Below are positions 49,701 to 62,768 of a stretch of DNA of 64,000 nucleotides, in pieces (position 1 is the first letter of the stretch; the number at the start of each line of letters is the position of its first letter). The stretch spans positions 419,956 through 483,955 of the forward strand of contig JXTC01000056.1 in NCBI GenBank assembly GCA_002914845.1. The letters run 5' to 3'. Both the position numbers and the translations under genes were made by a program. The notes under the pieces were generated by a model. It was not told the DNA's origin, did no database searches, and was given only the letters and a program-made list of their open reading frames with translations. The stretch comes from Trema orientale. Its lineage: Eukaryota > Streptophyta > Magnoliopsida > Rosales > Cannabaceae.

Positions 49701-52540
49701 CAGAACTTGCAGGACATGTTTGTGGATGAAAATCATCCTTCTGAGGAACCTTCAGATCAGAGCCAAACAACAGATGACAATTCAGAGATGGGTTCCATTG
49801 AAGACAAAGACTCAGTTGGGACACAGGGAACTTCTGATTTTTTGAAAACTTGGATTGTTGAATCATTGCCTAGTGTGTTAAAATATTTAAAGCTTGATTT
49901 TGAAGCAAAGTTCCGCATTCAAAAAGAGATTTTGAAGTTTCTGGCTATTCAGGGTGTCTTTACTGCATCTCTTGGCACTGAAGTAACATCATTTGAGTTA
50001 CAAGAGAAGTTCAGGTGGCCAAAAGTAGCCACTTCAAATGCCCTTTGCAGAATGTGTATTGAGCAACTTCAGTTGTTGTTGGCTAATGCTCAGAAGGGAG
50101 AGGGGTCACGTGCTTTGTCAAGTGGCCTTGAGCCTAATGATCTTGGTTCATACTTCATGCGATTTGTTAGCACGTTACGCAACATTCCTTCAATTTCTCT
50201 ATTTCGATCTTTGGACGATGAGGAAGAAAGTGTATTTAAGAAACTTCAAACAACAGAAACTTCACTTTCTAGAGAGGTACTTTTCTAGACCCGTTTACTT
50301 AGCTCTTGGGTGGGGCCATTCTCATAATTAATGCAGTTATTNTACTTTTGTCTCACCAGTGAACTCAATAAATTTTATCTCTGACTCACTTGTCTGTCAA
50401 TAAATTTTATATTGAGTTAATCTGGTGACATGATCCATATCTGCTCACAACTCTTTTATTATGGCAGGAAAAGAACTGTGGGTTGAGCAGTGATGCAAAT
50501 AGATTGCATGCACTAAGATACTTGCTGATCCAGTTGCTATTGCAAATGCTCCTTCGACCAAGGGAGTTCTCAGAAGCTGCCTCTGAGTTAATTATATGTT
50601 GTAAGAAAGCTTTCCCTACTACTGATCTTCTTGAATCTTCTGGGGAAGAGGACGCGGATGATGCGACACCTGCAGTTATGGATGTTCTAGTGGATACGTT
50701 GCTTTCATTGTTGCCGCAGTCATCAGCACCCATGCGAACTGCTATTGAGCAGGTTAGGTTTGACCTAGATAGGGTTCTAAGCTTTCAAGTAGTCCAAGAT
50801 CTTTGTTATGGTTTATTAATTACCTGTGTCTATTCTCATTTTTTCAAGTAATGGAATCCTAGGCAAAACTTATGATTGTAATCTGACATCCATTTGTTTC
50901 GGTAGGTTTTCAAATATTTTTGTGTTGATATCACCGATGATGGTCTTCTGCGGATGTTGCGAGTAATTAAGAAGACTCTAAAACCTGCTAGGCATCAGGT
51001 TGCAGAGAGTGATGATGATGATGATGAAGAGGACGATGACGACGATGAAGATTTTCTCAAGATTGAAGAACAAGACGACGAGGTGATTGATAAAGCTGAG
51101 ACAGGTGAAACTGGTGAAAGTGAGGAGCATACAGATGACTCGGAGGCAGTAGGTGGGCTCGAGGAAGTTGACAAAGAAGTTTCAGCAGCTTCAGATGATT
51201 CTGATGGAGGAATGGATGATGATGCTATGTTTCGAATGGATACGTACCTTGCCCAGATCTTTAAAGAGCGAAAGGCTCAGGCTGGGAGTGAAACTGCTCA
51301 GTATCAGCTCATGCTGTTCAAACTTCGTGTACTTTCACTGCTGGAAATTTACTTACATGAAAACCCAGGTAATCTCTGACTTCTATAATGAAAACTAATT
51401 TACAAATATAATGTAGAAAATATAGTTCAAGGACTACATATGAATCTAATATTACTCCTAGGAACTATGCTTGGATGTCACTTTGGTCTGTAAGTGATGG
51501 GCATTTAACAAATGAGGAGTTGTAGTTCTAATTCTAAAGCTAATGGATTGTGGAATATGCATATTTTGTAGGTCGAAACATTGTAGCGTACAACGTTCTG
51601 GGTGATTTATCAAGACAAAATTTTCTTATGTAGAAAAGGATTGGTTGACTAATATATCTGATAATTTACAATGAGTAGTTCATTTTCTCATGATCTGATT
51701 TTGTACTCTGGTTTTCTTTATTGAATAGGTAAGTCACAAGTTCTCTTGGTCTATTCCAACTTGGCACGAGCACTTGTAAACCCACTTACTGCCGAAAGTA
51801 GCGAACAGCTTGGGCAGCGCATATGGGGAATTCTTCAAAAGAAGATATTCAAAGCGAAGGACTATCCTAGGGGTGAGGACGTGCAACTACCTACTCTTGA
51901 ATCTTTATTGCAAAAGAATTTGAAGCTGGCATCAAAACCAATTAAGAAAAAGAAACTTGCAAATAAGAAGCAATCAGCCTCTTGGAACCGGCAGAAGATG
52001 ATTGCTTCTCTTGCTCAGAACTCCAGCTTCTGGATTCTGAAGATCATTGATGCAAAAAATTTTCCAGAGGCGAAGCTGCAAGGAGTTTTTGATATCTTCC
52101 AGCGTGTTCTGGTGGAATATTTTGACAGTAAGAAGTCCCAAATCAAGTCCGAATATTTGAAGGAAATATTTCGAAGAAGACCATGGATTGGACGTCGTCT
52201 CTTGGGCTTCCTTTTGGAGAATTGTGGCAGCACAAAATCCGACTTTCGGCGGGTTGAAGCACTTGATTTGATAATGGAAATTTCCAAGTCACTGGGTACG
52301 GCTGACATAGATAATATCGATGCACTGCATGAATTTTGGAACAGCCATCTCACTAAGCTCTCTCTTTTGATAGAGGTTTTGGTTACAAATAAGCCAGAAA
52401 AGCAGTCGAGGAGGGCCGAAGTGCGGAAATTTTGTGGCAGGATCTTTCAATACCTAAAGAACCTTAAGCTGGCAGAGCCTTTCCTTAATTCATTAAATCA
52501 AGAAGCTCGCGCCTTGTGTCAATCCCAAATCAGCCATTAG
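46755..52540 (+). CDS. POL5: Nucleolar POL5/MYBBP1A-like protein (DNA polymerase phi family; 1269 aa, 8 exons)
   Basis: Exons are 46755-47327, 48179-48304, 48413-48610, 48808-49035, 49152-50276, 50468-50752, 50906-51368 and 51729-52540, giving 3810 nt with every junction in phase. The N-terminus is rich in Lys/Arg clusters (KLKKKMKKQKGK, ERRKKRKAL), as expected for nucleolar import. The helical-repeat body carries LRYAVRRLIRG, CARQGFALGLT and VWPVLVNILLPD, typical of the family. A strongly acidic run (Asp/Glu, about residues 880-895) is followed by MDDDAMFRMDTYLAQIFKER, the most conserved block. Yeast Pol5p and animal MYBBP1A act in rDNA transcription and 60S maturation; despite the name the family is not a working DNA polymerase. 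The length is normal. The site II promoter fits the role. Confidence 0.95.
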
Positions 52541-55203
52541 TTTCTTAATTTGATTCCTTATAGTGAGGTTGTTACCAGGTGAAAGCTCATTAATGAATAC
52601 TCATTTATAGTGTGTAAGCCAACAGTTCTGGAAGCAGTTTGTAAAAACAAATAACCAATTTTGAGAAAGATTTTTGTTTTGTTTTAGAAAAATTGTTGAA
52701 ACACTTGACACTTTATCAGCTTCATTTCTTTTTAAGGCACTTTTATCCATTGCTAGTGGTGGTATCAAAATATGTTACAAAAGTCTCAGGTGTTCTATAG
52801 GGATCGTAAGTGGGGTCCAACCACAGTGATACCATTTTTTTTTTCCTATTGATAATGCAGCTTTTGTTCTTTGGCCGTCTGAATTTAATTTTGTTGTGTG
52901 TTCGTTTAATTCTGGAGCTTCCTAGCAGCACTTATTGAAGTCAACACCTTGTCACATACCCACATTCATCTGTTACAGATTTCGCTTTTACACTCTGACA
53001 GCAGCCATTTTCATGCGCATAATCCTCGAGGAGAAATTGGTGAAATTAGATATTTAAAGGCTAACTTTTAAAACCCTGCCAAATATTCTTTCTGCATTTT
53101 TGAGCAGTGTCGAACTTGGTCAAGTTAGAACACGTAAGACTTTTCTGCGATCAATTTTGAAAGATACACCTTTCTCTAGAAGAGCTTTTCTAAAGATTAA
53201 ATTTTGTAAAGACACTCATCTTTCAGGGACTCATATGAAGTGAAGTGATGCTACGCATTTTGATAAAATTGTTTAGAAAAAATAACTTGATTAATGTGAT
53301 ATTATAATTATAAAGTGGTTGGTATTTAACGTGTGTCATTTTTCACTGCCTGCCACATATGAAGTCGCATCTTTCACGATTAAGATTTAGATAAAATTAT
53401 CATGAGATATTTTGCAAGTTCCCAGGTAATATTAGTATGAATCTTGTTAATGGCCAAATCATGCTTTCATAGCGTCCATATATGATGAGGATTACACAAT
53501 GACTCATTTGTAGCTTGAAAACGACGCTCAAGCAATGTGATATATTGCTTCCCCTTTCATTGTTCTTGTGACAATATTCCATCTTGTTACAGGATAACTA
53601 CCAAAGTTAGTGCATGATAGAGCAAGAGGAAAAGGGTATCATCATTTTAATTAGCGAGACTCTTGGTAACCAATTTACCCTTCCTTTTTTCATGACTACT
53701 CTCAATGTCAATTTGATGAGCAGCCATAATTATATGGTCACTTAGCACAAAGTTCCCTCTTCATGTCCTCATGCTAAACTTAACTTTGGGTTCACTAATG
53801 TTCGTAGGAAACATAAAGCGGTCCACATCTCCCTGTGATTGTATAAATAATACAATGTCATTAATCTCAAACGTCTAATTTAACTTGGAAAAATTGTCCT
53901 TACGCCAGAAGCAAGGAAGATTCCACATGACCTCAAAACTCCTTCCCACGATTATATTTCTATTTGAAAGCCCTCACGTCTTCATTAATGGAAGCCTCTC
54001 AAAGTCTAGAGAAATCCTTTTCCTGACTTTCCCATTTGCTCCTTTCTTCTTTTTTCATACATTCTCATCCTATGGAAAAATCACATTCCATCACTATCAA
54101 TGCACAGATCGTCCCCCGTACCTAGTTAACACGTTGTTGTTTGTTTGTCTTCTTTTTATTTTATTTTTTTAAATATGCTTTTCCAGGCCACAAGCTCATT
54201 GGCTTTTCCGTTAGTTGGACCATCCAACTTTTATTTTAATATTTTTCTTCTTTTTCTTTTCTGAGTAGGGACATCTAAACTGGCGTCCTGATTGGAATTG
54301 GCTTCGTTGTAACGTTATCATGAAGCTCAATGAGTAGTTTGATCAAACAAATTTTACTGCCATAATGAAAGAAAAGCACATGGTTTGCCATTCAGACAGA
54401 CACATTTTTTCCCTCTTTTAAGGAATCCAAGAGGGGCTAAGACCTATGAACATGCCTGACAGACAGCTCAAAATACGTGGAGACCCGTATGGTCTAATAC
54501 TTTTCATGTGCACAAGTGTTTTATTTAATTATAGACTGTTTCAGTTTCGTAATTCGTAGTGTTAAACTACCCAAACTTGTTACTGGTCTGACACTACATA
54601 ATGTAGCCTTCGTTAATGAGTCGATCAAAGCACATTTCAGATGACACATGAGATGAGATGGGACTCTGGTAGTCTGTTCCGTTTTGTTCTTTTTTAAATG
54701 TCATTTGTTTACTTGGGGAATCAATGGATCCACACTTCACTCAGAAACCAATATCTATATTTATTGGATTCAAAGATTGGGGCTATAAGTTTACACCATG
54801 CTTTTTTTCATTACATCTGGGTCTAAATTATATTCCTACAAAAGGTCATTCTTTACAATTTTGTATACTAGCATAACTCAACAACACCTTCCACCACATC
54901 CACTTAATATTTCAACCACTTCAAGACCACGATAACCTTTCCCACCTGCAGAAGAAAAAGGAGTTTGAACATTTCAATTTGGCTCACTGCAACGACCACT
55001 ATCACCAACCATAGTAAATGGTGTTTAAACAAGCAAAATTAAAGAAGCATTCATATACCTCATCAACAAATATCCAGCCAACCTGTGAAAGTTCCGCCTC
55101 CATGGAGAGGACCACTCCAAAGGAAACACTTTCTTAAGAAAGAACTCCCAAATGGGGGCATTCCTCTTCTGCTGTAACCCCAATTCAATGCCACACTGAC
55201 AAA
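52541..55203. other. Spacer between convergent POL5 and GTE7-like genes
   Basis: The two ends presumably hold the two 3' UTRs. I see no coding exon, transposon terminus or RNA gene between them; the ORFs at 52743-52931 and 53885-54172 show no family features. Confidence 0.55.
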
Positions 55204-57106
55204 TCATGAGTGCGCATTATCATCGTCGGAATCACTCCCTGAACTACTACCAGAATCTGAATCTGTACAAACAGAGCAGAGAACCACAACTAAGCACTTT
55301 CTTTCAAGCAATAATGAATTTCTATTTCTACTAACAAATTCCCAAAACTCAGAATTGGGTTATACCGCTGGATGAGGAGGAATCACTACTTGAGCTGCCT
55401 GAGCTGCTAGAACTACTACTACTGCCGCCGCCATGGTGGTCTCCAACGTCTTTCTCAATCTCAACAGGCGGAAAGCTGTTCATTGGCATGTCATCGCCAA
55501 TGTCCACATCTTCATCTCTAGCTTCTCCTTTCTTAGGCCGTTTCGGCTCTGCTGGGCCGGTATCCGTCTTCTCGCTAGCCGTGAATTCCTATCAAAACAC
55601 ATCAGGTTCTTTTCATTAGTCAACAATTGACATTGTCTGAAAATAATGTGTCAAAATAAGCAATTCCCATTACCAAGCAACTCGGCAATTAGAACAACAA
55701 CCGGTACTTACCACATTGCCTTTATTGGTAGCCACGTTGTTGATGTTGCTGTTGCTGTTGTTATTGTTCATAAGAGCCTGACGCTTAATCTTGCTGACCA
55801 TCTTCTTCCAATTGGTGACAAGACGATCGAGCTCCCAAAGGGTCTCTGTATCGACGGCCTCAATATCGAGCTCAATCTCATCTCCGTCCTGTCTCAAATG
55901 CCCATTTCTCTTCTTTATGATTTGAACCACCTGTTCCATCTTCTCCTGTGGCAAACTCTGCAACCCCATTCCCAATCTGTGCTTCTCCTCCATGCTCATC
56001 TCCCTCTTGTTTGGATCCTTGGCCTTCGGCTTCGGCAGCTTCAAAGGCTTTACGGGAGGGGCTCGCATAGGAGATGGCGTACGGACTGGTGACTGCACCA
56101 AAGGAGGAGGAGGAGGAGGAGGAGGTGGAGTTGGGTTTGACGAGCTCGCCGGTGCCCGTTCCGGCTCGGGTTTCTTCTCGGCTCTCATCAAATCTTCTCG
56201 TTTCGGCCTCTCTGGCTCCACATGATCCCAAGAACTAGCCTGTAGCTCCTCATCATAAGGCCGTTCGGCACCAGGCCCATCGCCCAATTGCTCATTCAGA
56301 GGCCGGTAAAGCTCTTCAAACCTCACGAGGAGCTGCCCCGCCATGGCGTGGATTTCGTGGCCGGGGGGGTTATACGTCATGGCGTTTTGAAACGTGAGCC
56401 TCACATCAGAAGCGAAATCCGCCGGTGAAGCGTAGAGGTTCTTGGAGAGATTCGACTTGACCGTCCCAAGATCCATGGGACGCTTGATTATGTCGTAGTA
56501 ATCGTGAAGCCCCATACCGACCACATCGACGGGCTTGTTAAAGATCCAGGGGTGCTTATGCTTCATCAGCTTCGTCAAAATCGGGCCGCAATTCTTCATC
56601 AAATTAGGATTTTCCCAATGCGATCGCTTAAAATTGGAACTCGAATCTTTCACCGCGTGATTCGAATTCGTCGGAAGGGGCCTCTTCGTACCCGACGCCT
56701 TCTTCCCCGGACCCAATTTCTTGGGCTGAGGGTTCAATTCTCCGGCATCGATTCGGGTCTGCAATTGCCGAATTCGATCGAGCTCCGTCAATAGCCGATT
56801 CTTGAGCTCGCCCAGCTCTTTCCTCGAATACGACCCCGTATTGAACGACACGTATTGGGAGTGACCCAAATTGAACTCGCTCGATCTCCGATGATTGATC
56901 GACGACGCGTCGTCCGACGCCGTCTGGGTCACCGCCGAGGACTCGTCGATCTGGCACCCGTTGAGATCACCGGCAGGTGCATGGAACTGGAATTGCCTCT
57001 TCGATTTATTGGGTTTGGGAACCTTCCCCATGAATTTAGCCCCGGCGCCGACTATGGGTTGTGGCCAATTGGTCTCGTTCCGGTTGGCTAAGACGGCCGA
57101 AGCCAT
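55204..57106 (-). CDS. GTE7: GTE-type BET bromodomain protein, GTE7-like (558 aa, 3 exons)
   Basis: Exons in transcript order are 57106-55712, 55588-55366 and 55262-55204, totalling 1677 nt with correct phases. The protein starts MASAVLANRNETNWPQ, as in other plant GTE7-like proteins. An in-frame ATG 37 codons upstream (57217) is taken as leader. A bromodomain spans about 168-275; it contains HKHPWIFNKPVD, the YYDIIKRPMDLGT block and the acetyl-lysine-contacting Asn in MTYNPPGH. A proline run (327-335) follows, then a NET domain at about 367-435. The end is an acidic, serine-rich tail from the last two exons. Such proteins bind acetylated histones through the bromodomain and recruit partners through NET to activate transcription in the nucleus. 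Confidence 0.95.
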
Positions 57107-57750
57107 GGAAGTACGGAACCAGGGTTCTTCTCTACGGGCCCGGTGGAGCTCCGGCGAGGGTTTCCGATTGCAATTGGGGGATAAACCACCATGAATGAGC
57201 TCAACTATAGCCCTCACGCGCCACCGATTAACGCCACGCGCCGCCGACCAATCAGATTATTAGAGCAGGGATTTGGGGTAAAGCCTAGGGTTTGGAGGAG
57301 TTTACCCTAATCTGAGCGAGAACGAGAAGGGGGCTAGGGTCGGTTCTTAAAGGCCTCGAGATCTGCCCGACGAAATTTCGGGCAGGTTAATCGACGGGAA
57401 TTAGAGTTTTATCGCTGATCCGACGGTTTGAGATTGTTTTCTCTCTCTGCCCGCGGTCAGGCCGTATGATCTGGCACGGACGGGTGGGATGCGATCTGTG
57501 GTGCACGTGGCGAGGTCTTAAAGCGTCGGATGGTGGAGGGAGATTCCCAAATGCAAGAGCTCTAATTTGGATTTGAATTTGGGACGAATCTGTCGTGCAT
57601 TTAGGGTTTTCAAAAATTCTGAGGCCGAGGTGGGGCCCATCTGGTGACGACGTGGACCGAAGGCCCCAATTGGGCTCTCAGGGTCCCCGGCGTGAGGAAG
57701 AAGCAACGCGCACGGGGTGGTGAGAACTGAAACGCGTGGGGAACACCTTC
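57107..57750. other. GC-rich upstream region of the GTE7-like gene
   Basis: GC content is much higher than in flanking DNA. It contains a telo-box-like CCTAGGGTTT (minus strand AAACCCTAGG, near 57290) and a CT-rich patch (TTTTCTCTCTCTG, near 57438). It most likely holds the 5' UTR and promoter. No clear TATA was seen. Confidence 0.5.
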
Positions 57751-60610
57751 GTAAGGCAAAAGGGTATTTTGGTACATTCGGTAAAAATGATTGGGCGCTG
57801 CTAAGACCCGTTCTTTGCGTCATTAAATTACTAAACCAGCCCCAGGATAGGCTAAATGACGATATAGCCCACTTATGTGGGTTTTCTTTTATGTTTTACT
57901 TGTTTCAATTACACGACTTATTTCCTTTTTAAAAAGAAAATACAGATATTTTGTTTTAACTTTTATAAATTCAAGATGAATTTTATAACGTAACAAAACT
58001 TTTGAGACTTGTAATTGTCCATTTTCTATGTTGGTTCTTTACAACAGTTAAAAAAGTTAACGTGAAATCATAATTTTGTTTTTTTTTTTTTAGGCTAAGA
58101 ACAAGAGTGTAGGTTTTTTTTTAAAAAAAAAAAATTAAACTAGCTTGATTATTATTATTTTTTTCCTCTTTTTTTTTTTTGTTTGGTTAAACATTGTCTT
58201 AGCTAGCTTGATTTTTGTAATTCAGCAATCGTTACTTTTCACAAACCACAATTGAATTTACAATTAAAACAGTAGAGAAGCAAAATTTACACCAATGTCA
58301 AAATTGAACGGAATAGTTTTGGGGTCAAAAAACTAATTATACGAAAAGAGCCTAAGCTTATACTTATACCACATTTCATCACGTCATTAAAATTGAGACA
58401 TTAAAAAAATATTTCTTTCATAGTTTTGAGAAAAATAAAAGAGGAAAAACCTCTCGTAAAAACCTGTGTATACTTTAAATATACTCACGTGTGAATTCGT
58501 CATTAGTCATTTTGTATTTTTGTTTTATTGGTTGAAAAAGGCTTTTTGTATTTCTTCCTTTTTCACTATAAGCTTTAAAGAAGGCATTTGGTAATTAATT
58601 TTAGCCTTTTAATAATATTACGTGTATCAATTCCTGAGTCTATCTCCTTTAGAAAATTTTCACTCTAATTACAAATGATTATTTTAACGTTGTCTTATAT
58701 TTACAAACTTATAACGGCACTAATCTAGTGCTTAGAAATTGGCCCAACTAGAATTTGCAATTAATATAAATTGTATTCTTGATGTAGTAGTTCTTCACAT
58801 TTAGCTAAAAAAAAATAAAAATATAGGAATAAGAGAATTCGTAGGAACCAAGACAAAGGCAAAAACTTAATCACTTGAAATGAAATCTTGCAATTTATAA
58901 CAATAGCTTTCCTACTGAATTAGCAAAAAGAATATTTGCTCCAATATTGCAACAAATCAATACAATTTAACAAATAGAAGTCAAATTGAATAGTTCTAAA
59001 TGTCTAGAACAGAGATAGGATTTAAAACAAAAAGTTCTAGAACCACAATTTATGTGGGTTATGGGCCTAAAGTTTTCTATTGGACCTATTTCGGCTTTGG
59101 CTAAGCTTGCGAATTGCTACACAAAATAATATGCATTTGGAGGTTGGTGCAAGACAGAATACAAACAAAGGGAATAAACTTGTTTGTTAATAGTATTACC
59201 ATTATTATAATCCTAGATATTTTAAATCAAATTTTTAATACCAATACATGTGACCAGTGAGTTGTCACTCTTTAATTCTTAAATAATATTTAATTCATTT
59301 GTAATAAGTTTCAATACATCAATTGAATAAGGATAACTCAGTTGTCGTATATATTAGTACAAAAATTTTGCTAAACTACTTAAGATACCTAGTATTATTC
59401 TTAGAATTAATCAATAACGTCTACTTATTATTTTCAAGTTTCATGTCTTCTAATATAATTTACACTTAATACAATTTATTGGCTCCTAAATTTTGATTAC
59501 TAAATAATGTGTCGCTTAACATGATGATTTCAATTGATTAAGCTACAAAATATGATGACTGACTTACAAACTATTACATTACAAATCAAAATTGCACAAA
59601 CAACTCATAATTGAGATGTTACTATATATATATATATATATATATATTAATAGCATATTAGCTATGTTTTTATCCCGAAATGTGAATTGTGGGAACTCCT
59701 CTAACTTACTCTTTTAAACGAAAACAACACAGAAATAAAAACTGGGTGACATTATATCATGCACCGTATCTCATAAAAATAATATTGAAATGAGTGATTT
59801 CCTAAGATGGTGCAATCCTTCCTTTCTCTTGCAACATTTACACTAGCGTAGTTACTCGTCATAGGATTCCTCAATAGAGATGCTATTAAGCATAGGGTCA
59901 GCATTTTTTATCATCATCTGTGCAGTTCTAGATATTCCTCGTTAATTATTCTAGTTTTCTTAGAACAATAGCATATGGACTTAATGGCCAAAAAGTGAAA
60001 AATTCCCTTGCTTTGTGTAGGATCTTATGACGTTGAAAAGACATATATATGTGACACTATCCACCTCCACATCCAGCTATGTTTTAAGAGCAGCTGCTCA
60101 TATCGTGCTCCGGCAAAGGAATGTATATAATTATTTGATTTTAGGCATGCTCTAAAGATAAGATTGTCTTATTGAACCACAAGGTAGGACTTACCCGGAA
60201 CGAAAATTGAGTATATTATGATTGATTGACTTAAAGCAGAACTTTTAAAGTAAAGTTCATCAGATCCTATCGTGTGTCTGTTATACTAAAACAGTATAAG
60301 AGTATAACATGACTTATCTGATCAAGTTGAACTTAGTTATTGGAACATCAAATCTATAATAGTGTACTTTCTAGTAGATAAAATTTTAGACAGAACTAAT
60401 ACATTTTGGAATTATCAATATTGAAGAAATAATATTTGTTTATTTTCTAGTAAGAAGAGTGCTCAATAAATATTTTAAATTTCCGAGAGAATTGATAATC
60501 TAACATCCTATACACACATGGTTCTATATGTTATATATAGTAACATAGTTTTTGCCTTGTAAACGAATCCATTGGACGTTCATGTTCAATATTGCTTGTA
60601 CTTGAACCAA
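57751..60610. other. AT-rich intergenic DNA
   Basis: No gene recognised. A (TA)12 run lies at 59624-59647. No transposon termini were identified with confidence. Confidence 0.55.
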
Positions 60611-60664
60611 ATATTCATATATGTTATATGATAATGGATATTCATATATATTATATGATAATGG
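60611..60664. repeat. 27-bp tandem duplication
   Basis: ATATTCATATATGTTATATG (60611) and ATATTCATATATATTATATG (60638) begin two adjacent 27-bp copies differing at one position. Confidence 0.85.
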
Positions 60665-60699
60665 TTTCATTCGCGATGCGAGGTATGACAATTTAACCC

Positions 60700-61400
60700 A
60701 AAAATCTGAATATTTGCGGGTACCCACCCCATTATACCCGAATATCCAAGTACGTAGGTCGGGTTCCAGTTTTAGAGATTATACCTGCAGCGGGTTCGGA
60801 TTTAGATGTACCCGAACCCGACTCAACACAGGTATTAATTTGGTCAATGAAAATTTATTATGCACATTTTTTTATAGTAAAAAGTAAGAGAGAGAAATAT
60901 CATTAATGATGCACATCTTTTTACGCACTTTATTATAGTTGTTGGATCACCATTAGATGATAATCCAATAACTAAAAAAAAATACTTATATATAGGTTTA
61001 AAAAAAAAAAACCCTACTAGATTGGCAACCAATATGTATATATGTAAATATATGTAATATAAATAAATAATAAAAAAAAAAACCTTAAAGCTCATTCCCT
61101 ATTACTTAAAAAAGTCCAAGTAGCCAAGCATAAAGCCCTAAATATATAGTTTTTTTTTTTTAAATAACAGGTACCGAGTATATGGATACCCCAAGCATAT
61201 AGTTTTTTTTTTTTTTAAAATAACGGGTTCCAAGTATATGGGTATTCGTCACCCGTCACAGGTAATACCCGAATCCATCTTGTCTCTATAAATAAGTAAA
61301 TAAGACGGATATGGATAAGAGTTTTACCTGTGGATACGGGACCGGAATGGCCATACTCACCCCAAACCTGCCCCGTCACCATCTCTACGTGACACTAAAG
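60700..61400. repeat. Degenerate element rich in GGGTACCCG-type motifs, interrupted by a MITE
   Basis: Both sides of the MITE at 60838-61030 carry similar GC-richer motifs: GCGGGTACCCACCCCATTAT, TACCCGAATATCC and CGAACCCGACTCAACACAGG before it; ACGGGTTCC, GGTATTCGTCACCCG and ATACCCGAATCC after it. Two near-copies of ..TACCGAGTATATGG/TCCAAGTATATGGGTA (about 61171, 61228) are visible. This reads as one older element split by a later insertion; its family is not identified. Confidence 0.5.
60838..61030 (-). mobile_element. MITE family 2, copy F (inverted)
   Basis: CATTAATGATGCACATC, TAGTTGTTGGATCACCATTA and CCCTACTAGATTGGCAACC identify the family. It is inserted inside the element at 60700-61400. 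Confidence 0.7.
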
Positions 61401-62566
61401 CTTACTTATGAGATGCTATAGTACATGGTATTAGAAGTCCTGATCTTTAGAGGAAGAAGAGGGATGATATTCACCCCGAGTATTCTTTAACACGGGCCAA
61501 GTGCTCTTTTGTGGCTGGTACACGTGTCATTTATCAAGTAAATCAGGTACCCATTTTTAAAAGAATTTAAAAGAAAAAAGAAAAAAAGCCATTGTCATTT
61601 TTGCTCAAATGACTCTTATCTCTAAGTCCTAGTAATGTCTGTTCTACAGTAATGTCTCTAAGCAATTTATTTTGTCATTTTTCTTCCTTAAACTCGTGTT
61701 TTTCCCCTCCCCCTAAAGAAATGGGTTAGGCTGTAGAAGAGTACTTGGAGAGGTGTTTATGAATTTTTACCAAGAGAGGAATGAGCAGAACTTGGAAAAT
61801 GAACTTAGGGGCAAAAGAATTTCTAGAAAGGATGCCTTAGTTCTATCTACTGCTGTGCTGGAATTAAGTTTTTTGTTTTCATGGTGAAATTTAATTTGGC
61901 ACAAATTTAAAGGGTTAGATTCGATTAAAAAAAATACCCTTTTATTTTTCTTAGAACGTATTTGTATAATAGTTTGATGGTTCAATCTTGAAATAGGATA
62001 CGAATTTCTGAATTTACAGCAAAGTTAGGTCTTTCTATTTCTAAGAAGAAAGAATATGGGTTTGTGATTCGATTTTAAAAAGTCTATTTTGGGTTTAATC
62101 TTGTATTTTGTGGGAAATCTCGATATTTTTTTTTAGATAATAAATAATTATAAAGGTTAGAATTTAGAAGAAATTTATAGAATGAGAAAAGGGATCATGA
62201 ATTCTAAAAGGAAAACTTAATTTAGGCCCAGTTTGGTAGAGCTTTATGAAAAGATAAAATCACTTATTCTATAATTTTTGGATGAAGATGTGTTTGGTAA
62301 AAACCCAAATAGCTGATTTTTGGACAATTTGGCCCAAAGCCACAGCTAAAAGCTGAAGCTGAGTGAGTGTAGATTCTGATTTTAGATTGTGCGGTAATTT
62401 TCCTTCCTTTTAATGAACATTTCAAAGTACCGAAACTAACCTTTGATATTTATCAAAATACCAAGCAAATACCCCTTACCCAAACCTAATTAAACACGAT
62501 TCGACTCATTTGTTCGTCTTCTCTATTACTTGGATGGGTGCGCGGTGGCTGGAATTTGGAAGCAGA
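61401..62566. other. AT-rich intergenic DNA
   Basis: No gene recognised. Around 62225-62360 lie motifs such as GCCCAGTTTGGTAGAGC and AGCTAAAAGCTGAAGCTGAG, common at plant MITE ends, but I could not pair them into a bounded element. Confidence 0.5.
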
Positions 62567-62768
62567 AAAGGGAGGAAGATGGTAGAGCTCTAATAAATCG
62601 AAGACAAGAGCAGTCAACATATCACATTCTCCAAGCGCCATTATGGACTCAACAAAGAGGCTCACGAGCTCTCTGTTCTCTGCTACGTCGATGTCATTTT
62701 CCTCACACCTTCTCCAGTCGCGGTCACCTCTATGTGTTCGGCAATGGAAACACGTATATCTCTCTCTA
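62567..62768 (+). pseudogene. Degenerate MADS-box first exon, FLC-like
   Basis: Read from 62570, the frame gives GRKMVEL, two stops, IEDKSSQHITFSKR and then HYGLNKEAHELSVLCYVDVI. This follows the MADS domain of FLC-clade proteins residue by residue. Damage visible: the expected start codon reads AAA (62567); TAA TAA at 62591-62596 stands where Lys-Arg is expected; and 2 extra bases near 62706 shift the frame. The next frame then gives FSSRGHLYVFGNGNT, the expected MADS C-terminal strand. The later exons (I, K and C regions) were not found within the 1.2 kb left in the window, apart from a weak ELLDL-like match near 63124. It is most likely a dead fragment. Confidence 0.75.
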
